A DNA stretch of 64,000 nt. It comes from Parelaphostrongylus tenuis (Eukaryota > Nematoda > Chromadorea > Rhabditida > Metastrongylidae). Numbering within the stretch: the stretch's first letter is position 1; every line of letters starts with the position of its first letter. The stretch lies in assembly GCA_019055375.1 (NCBI GenBank), contig JAHQIW010001991.1:28965-92964 (forward strand), written 5' to 3'. Both the position numbers and the translations under genes were made by a program. The notes under the pieces were generated by a model that was given only the letters and a program-made list of their open reading frames with translations, did no database searches and was not told the DNA's origin. Shown one piece after another: positions 59,101 through 64,000 of the stretch.

Positions 59101-59842
59101 GGTGTCGAAGTCACGGCGCATCCCTTAGGGATTGATTACCATCTAGAGCTTCACCCTTTTGTTGTCTGGTAAGTGCAACGCCGGTTACTCCAAGGAGAAG
59201 ACAAATATGCCAATAAAGGTTCACGAAAGATAAATATAGAAAAGCGTAGGTCTCCGATATTTCACATGGAATAATGAGATCCAGGGTTCGCAAAGATCAA
59301 CAACCTTTCTGAAGCATTGAATACCAGCAAAAAACGAAACTTAAGGTACTCACTTTGCAATGATAACAGAACGGAGTTCCACAAGACTCTCGTCCACATT
59401 TGAGTTGAGAACATGCAGCGCAAGAAGAACCAATAACAGCAAATCTAAACGAAACATACAACGACGACGAACAAACCGATAAAAGAGATGACCCGAACTG
59501 AAGATATCAAAAATCAAATAAAAGAACAACAAAGTTTCAATCCGATTTTTAAGCATACCCGCAATCTGGGGCTGGACACCAGCGGGCATCGGCTTCGGTC
59601 ATGAAGTATCGACGAAGACTGAACTTCTCGTACTTTTCGATAAGCACCGTTCGACTACCAAGCAGATTTCTACAGAAGAAATTTAGAAAACTCATCAAGG
59701 GCTGCTACAGAATATGGAATTTCCTCGGAAAGAGGCCAATCAACAAATGAAAAATGTACCGGATATCTGACAGATGCAGATGCGCTGCACATTCCGGACA
59801 AGAGACTTTAACACGATTCTCCATGATTTCCTTCTCAACATA
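49698..59842 (-). CDS. rnf19: RNF19-type RBR E3 ubiquitin ligase, 3' part, with broken IBR exon
   Basis: RNF19 (dorfin) proteins are membrane-anchored RING1-IBR-RING2 ligases. Exons in transcript order: 59842-59760, 59669-59559, 59444-59354, 58617-58506, 58097-57954 (damaged), 57538-57425, 57217-57105, 56708-56568, 51684-51523, 51095-51021, 50155-49698. Visible in order: [22 protein letters not shown] with [20 protein letters not shown] then [52 protein letters not shown], two hydrophobic membrane segments ([19 protein letters not shown] and the Val/Ile-rich run before it), [34 protein letters not shown], and a basic C terminus. RING1 is not in the window and should lie beyond the retrotransposon on the right. 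All exon phases agree except around the damaged exon. Confidence 0.92.
50398..50680 (-). mobile_element. SINE-1 copy in RNF19 intron
   Basis: Tail GATCAATCCCAGGAGACA on the left; the head is worn. Confidence 0.75.
51021..51684 (-). CDS. rnf19: Two RNF19 linker exons
   Basis: Exon 51684-51523 encodes a low-complexity segment with [14 protein letters not shown] and [12 protein letters not shown]. Exon 51095-51021 encodes [20 protein letters not shown]. Both start and end in phase 1, matching their neighbours, and similar Ser/Gly motifs occur in the linker of other RNF19 proteins. A further small exon at about 50890-50975 is possible, since both its frames are open. Confidence 0.7.
51925..52015 (+). 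mobile_element. SINE-1 fragment
   Basis: Only the B-box part and the CTCGCCAAACCACTCATTCC middle remain. Confidence 0.5.
52168..52460 (+). mobile_element. SINE-1 copy
   Basis: Middle ACTTAATACATCGGTAGG and tail GCCGAGAGCTTTATCCTCTT are well preserved. Confidence 0.85.
52575..52765 (+). repeat. Family F dispersed repeat
   Basis: AGCCTTTCAGAGGTCTG and the identical 19-bp core AGTAGCGGCGCCGAAGATG as the copy at 38722. Confidence 0.65.
52766..55397. other. RNF19 intron section without recognised features
   Basis: Part of the 4.9-kb intron between the exons at 51684 and 56568. AT-rich; short frames at 53489, 53784 and 54273 look random. Confidence 0.5.
55398..55655 (-). mobile_element. SINE-1 copy
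   Basis: Left tail AACGTTGATCAATCACTGAG; the head lies at about 55626. Confidence 0.75.
56058..56325 (-). mobile_element. SINE-1 copy
   Basis: Diverged reversed copy; GATATCAATTCACTGACTCC and a GCAGAGCACTTCAGACCATT head are recognisable. Confidence 0.75.
56762..57060 (-). mobile_element. SINE-1 copy, full length
   Basis: It fills nearly the whole intron between the RNF19 exons at 56708 and 57105. The reversed head reads CTCCAACCACTGCGCCACA. Confidence 0.9.
57954..58097 (-). pseudogene. rnf19: Decayed RNF19 RING2 exon
   Basis: The exon starts in phase after CATTTTAG and reads [23 protein letters not shown]. The frame is then lost by one base at about 58022. In the shifted frame the expected C-x2-C-x3-FC-(W)-LC pattern continues to LHYL, but the Trp codon is TGA (57992-57994) and the donor after it reads AG|ATGAGT instead of AG|GTGAGT. 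The exon is 144 nt where the neighbouring phases require 145. Three independent lesions lie within about 70 bp. Assembly error could explain one of them but hardly all three. Confidence 0.85.
58362..58478 (+). mobile_element. SINE-2 copy
   Basis: GTGGTGCAGCGGTAGCACAA head and a perfect T-arm (CGGGTTTGACTCCCG). Confidence 0.85.
58906..59160 (+). mobile_element. SINE-1 copy
   Basis: Head GTGTAGCGCAGTGGTTAAAA is close to consensus. Confidence 0.9.
59354..59842 (-). CDS. rnf19: RNF19 IBR-domain exons (three)
   Basis: Exons 59842-59760, 59669-59559 and 59444-59354 join in phase to give [23 protein letters not shown] and PFCYHCK, the Cys/His ligands of the IBR zinc domain. All borders are GT-AG, with donors GTACAT, GTATGC and GTGAGT. 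These exons show no damage. Confidence 0.93.
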
Positions 59843-59924
59843 CTGAAAGCATAATAATCCTAGACACTCGTTAGAAGTTATTTAATTAACTGCATTTTTA
59901 CCAATCATATCATGTTACAATTAT

Positions 59925-60058
59925 AAATTCAATGATGTTGACCGACTTGCAAACCCTTGTGCCTCTTGTGGGAATTAAATCCGCGTTTGACCCTTTTTGA
60001 GGGCACATGCTAACCGATGCGCTACTGCGCGGTTTCCATACTGCTATCATTCCCTACG
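59925..60058 (-). mobile_element. SINE-2 copy
   Basis: The reversed head GCTAACCGATGCGCTACTGC lies at 60009-60028. Confidence 0.8.
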
Positions 60059-60159
60059 CCAAATACAGATTCTTCCAGCACCTGGCCATCAAAGACTTGG
60101 TTAGGCAAGCACACATCGGCATTGAACGCAGCTAGCAAAAAAAGTGATAGTAGAACAGG

Positions 60160-60272
60160 AGCCTCGGGGTGACGTAGAGGTTGGCATGAGGTCTCGGAAA
60201 GGGTAAAAAGAAGGTTTAGCTATCGCCTAAGGTTCGAAGTTCTATATCACTCAACAATAGATTCCTGGACAC
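60160..60272 (+). mobile_element. SINE-2 copy, worn
   Basis: GGTCTCGGAAAGGGTAAAAA and the GTTCTATATCACTCAACAAT tail. Confidence 0.7.
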
Positions 60273-60284
60273 TACTGTCACTGT

Positions 60285-60520
60285 TTCGGTGTGGTGCAAT
60301 GTTTAGAGGTGCTCTGCGTCGCGCACAAGGTCGGTGAATCAAACTCGAGCTCATGGCTCACCAGGATATCCATCTCTCCGGAACCGGTAAGTTGGTATCA
60401 GACTCGCCCCAGCTGTGAGGATAAGCAGCAGTGACTCGATACATCGGGAGGCCATCGCGAGTCACTGTAAACATTAGATATGCATTCAATCACGTCAAAC
60501 GATGCTAAAAATTGAAGGCT
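60285..60520 (+). mobile_element. SINE-1 copy
   Basis: Head TGTTTAGAGGTGCTCTGCG; it lies between a SINE-2 copy and the BEL LTR. Confidence 0.8.
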
Positions 60521-60719
60521 TATACTTATTTTTTTTACTGAAAATGCGCAGACAGGATATGATCGATTATAATGGTAAGATCGTCGGTGACTCTGGTGTC
60601 AATTAATTCCATTTTCCTATCCATTTAGGACAAAACCCAGCCGATAAAGCATAATTACTACTCTCATCTTGCACAATAATTCAATAAGTTCAACATAGGT
60701 AGAATGAGTTATGCATGCC

Positions 60720-61520
60720 CCGAGCAGACCTGTACACCGAGGGTGGGACCAGTGGGTGATTAAATATATTAGAAAACTGTGGGTCTGTATGCAAGGGCTG
60801 TACCCATCCCCGGTGGCGGGCCAAACAGATCCCTAAAGGACTTGGTCTACCGCCGTAGCTCCCAAGCTCCGCTCACAGAGTATAAGTGGGGTCGATGGAC
60901 TATGTGGGCCACATACACAACAACGAGGGCAGAGTCAGAGGTCTAGAGTCAGGCAGAAGCGGAGAACCAAAAGGGACAAAGGTGGCGGAGAAGGCGAGAG
61001 GACACGACTTCAGGACTCCAGCACGAGACGAAACTGACCGCCACTCCGAGAAGTAAGCGGCCCTGACCGCCGCCCCGCAGCAGCGAGCGGCTCAACCATT
61101 GGCTGAGTCCCGCAGCGATGTTCCTGCCATGGTATTGTCCACGATCGCTCTCAATTGCTCAGAGAAGTAGCGATCGTTCCGTTGAACGGTTGCTACACTG
61201 CGGCAGGCCAAGGGTGCCCCTGGCCCCAAGCAATCAATAAGTGGAGCGAAATCCGCCTAAACGAAGAGCTTAAGAAGTGAACGAGGGAAACAAGAAGGGA
61301 AAAATCCCTGTATCCTTCCCTTCCCATTGAACGCGATCGCCGCTGGACGCGGGACGTTCTCAGCAACGTCGAGGCTTCTTGTGAAAAAAGGACGAAAAAG
61401 AGAAAAGAAATTGATCTGTAAATAATGTATTTGTGTATGTGGACAAGTGATTTGGTTCCGCCAATAACTGCCATTTGATGTGGACCCGCCAAAGTTGAAG
61501 TTGTCATTGGTGCAAAAGGT
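60720..61520 (-). repeat. Probable 3' LTR of the BEL element
   Basis: This GC-rich block differs in composition from its AT-rich surroundings and lies just 3' (minus sense) of the pol frame. TATA-like GAGTATAAG lies at 60880. The boundaries are approximate because the matching 5' LTR is not in the window. Confidence 0.5.
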
Positions 61521-61763
61521 GGATCAAAATTGTAGGTGATTTTTTGCGCGAAGCATTGTATCTTAGTCTTCTTAGTCGAGGGGATTTGTCAGGTCTCGAT
61601 AAATATTTGATTCCTTGGTCGCAGATTATAGTTCTCCCTTGGAGTGTTGGTCTCTTTCGCGTTTAGCGCGGGCGAATTTTTGTCTATCCGTCTGTCACTT
61701 GATTACGTTGTGGAGATTCCTCCTGTAATGATACATCATCTATCTCTAGTGGTATCAAGAGGT

Positions 61764-62885
61764 TCAGTAGTCTCCGAATTGAACGCCGCGATGGTAGTGG
61801 GACCACCGCTTCACGACTAATTCCTTGGGCGTTTTTGACGAGTTGTTTAATTCTGCCAATTTTCCAGGTATGTCGATGAGAACGACGTCGCCCTTTTTGG
61901 GAGGACGTTTTGCTCCTCTTTTTTTATTCTGTCCGCTTTGGTGCTTCTCTCTTAAGGATGTTAGGTAATGCTGTGTCCATATGTCACAGAACTTCTCCAT
62001 AAGTTTGCAAGATGATCTGAAGACTTCTATGACCTGCTGTTTTGTGTTCATGAGGGTTTGCGCTTCTGACAGGTAGTACGCAGGGTCACTTTCTTGCTTG
62101 TTAAGAGTGTTTCCTAAATAAGAAACCTCAATATCATTTTGATTGGAACTGCACAAGAGGGCAGTGTTGACGTGTCCCTTGAGAGTAAAACATTCTTGCA
62201 ATTCTCGGAAATCGTCGCACCTGTAATTATCTTGTGGCGTTTTTTCGCCCGGAGCTGACAGATGCAACCCAAGGAGTGCACTCCGCTCGTGGGACTTTGA
62301 GTCAGGTGCTTCGAAAGTGGGTCTTCCCGTGTGTAAGTATTCCAGTCTGGTTGAGAAGAGGTGGAGCCCGGACGGTAACGCGACCAACGGGTCCTTCCCC
62401 TTTATCAACGGCCACAGTTGGTCACACCCCACAAGGATAGCCGGTTGGATTGATTCGTTTTCTTGGTTCACATTGACATCGATCTTGATCTTATTTTCTC
62501 GAATGAAGGCAGTGTTCTTTTGGCTAAGACTTGGCCTTTGGATGGATCTCGATATGTTATTATGAGTGAACAACGATAAGGACAGCTTTTTGCCCTGTTG
62601 GTCCCATGCGTCCAACCGGACCTTTCCTGCCGAATGTTCTTGGAATGTGTCATTGCCGAATGTGTTCAGGCTTAACTTGACCTTTTCGGTTGCCCGTAGG
62701 CCAAGCTCCTCCACCAGTCCCTCGTCAACGAAGGACAACTCGGCACCCGAGTCCATCAATACATGGACGCGTTTTAGGTTTTCCGTTCGTAGCTTTACCA
62801 CCGTCAACCGTCCAAGTGAGAGTATTACCGAACTTGGTCTTCGTGACACATTCTCTGGTTTCTTCTGCTTTCCGACTAGATTCAT
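61764..62885 (-). CDS. BEL protease fused to integrase C-terminal region (internal deletion)
   Basis: This is a 373-codon open frame. Near the N terminus is the protease motif VHVLMDSGAELSFVD, then ILVGCDQLWPLI of the DUF1758-type domain. The C-terminal half reads ESSCKL-like/EKFCDIWTQHYLTSLREKH and PPKKGDVVLIDIPGKL, typical of DUF5641 after the integrase core. Reverse transcriptase, RNase H and the integrase catalytic core are missing; the join is near 62150-62200 and keeps the frame. Confidence 0.85.
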   Translation of the reverse strand: MNLVGKQKKPENVSRRPSSVILSLGRLTVVKLRTENLKRVHVLMDSGAELSFVDEGLVEELGLRATEKVKLSLNTFGNDTFQEHSAGKVRLDAWDQQGKKLSLSLFTHNNISRSIQRPSLSQKNTAFIRENKIKIDVNVNQENESIQPAILVGCDQLWPLIKGKDPLVALPSGLHLFSTRLEYLHTGRPTFEAPDSKSHERSALLGLHLSAPGEKTPQDNYRCDDFRELQECFTLKGHVNTALLCSSNQNDIEVSYLGNTLNKQESDPAYYLSEAQTLMNTKQQVIEVFRSSCKLMEKFCDIWTQHYLTSLREKHQSGQNKKRGAKRPPKKGDVVLIDIPGKLAELNNSSKTPKELVVKRWSHYHRGVQFGDY

Positions 62886-62984
62886 TTTCGTCGCAGACGC
62901 CGAACCCTTCTGTTGACTTTTGCCCTTTTTACTGGTCCTTCTACTGTTTTTTGGGTCTTCTCTTACTGGGTTGACTGGTTGGGT

Positions 62985-63389
62985 TTAATAAGGTCTATGG
63001 GCTGGTTGGGTCCCCTGCAGACAACACGTGGTATGATGCGGTCCCCCACAGTTGAAACACATTTGCCCATTACACTGAACCGTGCTGCGTCTCGCTGATG
63101 CGCAGGTGAAGCAAAATTTGTTATCTTTGAGATATTTGCATTTTTTCTGCGCTGTTCTGTATTGGTCAAAAAGGATAGATTTATGGCCTCCTTTGCAGTA
63201 CATACAAGAGGTCATTCGTTTGCCCTGTTGATTTGAGTCAAGGACCGAACCCGTTGTTCGAGGAGGAGGGCAAGATTGATTTATCGTCATATATCGTGAA
63301 ATGTATTCTTCGCTGGATATAGTTCCGTCCAGAGCTTGCAAAAGAGACTGCATGATCAAAAATGTTTCTGCGGCTCTGGTTTTTGTCAA
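62985..63389 (-). CDS. BEL gag zinc-knuckle segment
   Basis: The frame reads CMYCKGGH, CKYLKDNKFCFTC and CFNCGGPHHTTCC, the paired Cys/His knuckles of BEL/Pao gag. A TAA closes it before the protease frame, so a frameshift or separate translation is needed. Confidence 0.8.
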   Translation of the reverse strand: MTKTRAAETFLIMQSLLQALDGTISSEEYISRYMTINQSCPPPRTTGSVLDSNQQGKRMTSCMYCKGGHKSILFDQYRTAQKKCKYLKDNKFCFTCASARRSTVQCNGQMCFNCGGPHHTTCCLQGTQPAHRPY

Positions 63390-63577
63390 GACTTTTGTTT
63401 GAGTTCCTGGGGGAAACCTAGCTCAAAACTTAGTGCACAAATAGCGGGTATTTATGTCCTCCCCCTTTTGATTTAGTTGAGCGATTGTTGCTTGCAAATT
63501 ATCTAACAATCGTCTTTGGTCTTGTATGGCCGGCGAGCGCAAGGAAGTGTTATCAAGCTTCTTGAGCAGTTGCAAAA

Positions 63578-63955
63578 TTAGGTCGTCAGACTTGAAGTAT
63601 CTGTTGATGAGGAAATCAGCAGTCTTTTGGTAATTGTCCTCTGTTGTTTAAAACTTTTCGACAAGTTCCCGGGGCTCGCCTTTAAGGGAACTGCGCAAGT
63701 AATTGAATTTATAGAGATCTGGAATGTCTCGTAAGTGGACTGTCTCTCGAAAGAGTCCCCAAAATTGTCCCTTTCCCAGATATTACCACTAAAAATTGGG
63801 GGTTGTATTGTGGGAAGCTCGTAGCTTTTGATTAGAGCGGTGTTCGCGCTCTTAGATGAGGACTTGTCCTGGTTTCTAAGGTGCTTAATTTGCCTTTTTA
63901 GGATAGAGGTATAATCCTGAGAATCAGCCAGAACGTCACCAGCCAAACTTATCAA
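63578..63955 (-). pseudogene. BEL gag N-terminal relic with frameshifts
   Basis: LPTIQPPIFSGNIWERDNF is the DUF1759-type gag core. Downstream the frame slips, and the remainder of the region (63400-63577) continues in other frames with a stop. The copy is not coding-competent. Confidence 0.7.
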
Positions 63956-64000
63956 ATCATTATATTTCTGCTGGAGGCTTGTTGGGTCGAGCTGCGACTC

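Larger units (their letters stand above)
60700..64000 (-). mobile_element. BEL/Pao LTR retrotransposon, deleted and degraded, runs off the right edge
   Basis: On the minus strand, a gag with the DUF1759-type start (LPTIQPPIFSGNIWERDNF) is followed by a CCHC-rich zinc-knuckle region, an aspartic protease and then directly the integrase C-terminal DUF5641-like region. A GC-rich block at about 60720-61520 downstream is the likely 3' LTR. The other LTR is outside the window and the LTR ends were not resolved. The insertion lies 5' of the first visible RNF19 exon, probably in an intron. Confidence 0.85.

Noticed and set aside
1..64000. CRISPR arrays, bacterial operons, rRNA
   Set aside because: None seen; the window is eukaryotic and the regular repeats are transposons or microsatellites.

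Overview
The window is gene-poor, intron-rich nematode DNA. Coding exons are short (about 60-460 bp), have GT-AG borders and TTTTCAG-type acceptors, and are separated by introns of up to 5 kb packed with degenerate transposons. The gene content, together with mariner, BEL/Pao and tRNA-derived repeats, suggests a clade V (strongylid-like) parasite. The species cannot be told from the sequence alone. All exon borders below were called by eye and checked for reading-phase continuity.

Layout. (1) 1-29520, plus strand: the 3' part of a hamartin (TSC1) gene, about 700 codons over about 20 exons. It includes the signature block LLYERSCRLLHANRNRRL and the following coiled coil; the N-terminal half lies left of the window. 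(2) 30243-45393, plus strand: the mitochondrial DNA helicase Twinkle, 16 exons, about 615 codons, with a Walker A motif at 39201-39224 and Walker B in the exon at 43376. (3) 45394-49697: intergenic, with one SINE and no convincing gene. (4) 49698-59842, minus strand: the 3' part of an RNF19-type RING-in-between-RING E3 ubiquitin ligase, convergent with Twinkle. Its IBR exon carries a 1-nt frame loss, a TGG-to-TGA stop and a lost splice donor. (5) 60700-64000, minus strand: an internally deleted BEL/Pao LTR retrotransposon lying 5' of the RNF19 exons, probably in an intron.

Repeats fill most of the non-coding space. There are about 20 copies of a ~300-bp tRNA-derived SINE (SINE-1), about 12 of a shorter one (SINE-2) and a few of a third. 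Several palindromic MITE-like families are present (called A to D here), a dispersed family F occurs twice, and there are four mariner relics.

The three host genes are not an obvious pathway: TSC1 restrains TORC1, Twinkle unwinds mtDNA, and RNF19 ubiquitinates proteins at membranes. The most notable result is a hamartin gene in a nematode, because C. elegans is generally stated to lack TSC1/TSC2. The second is the apparently decaying IBR exon of RNF19.
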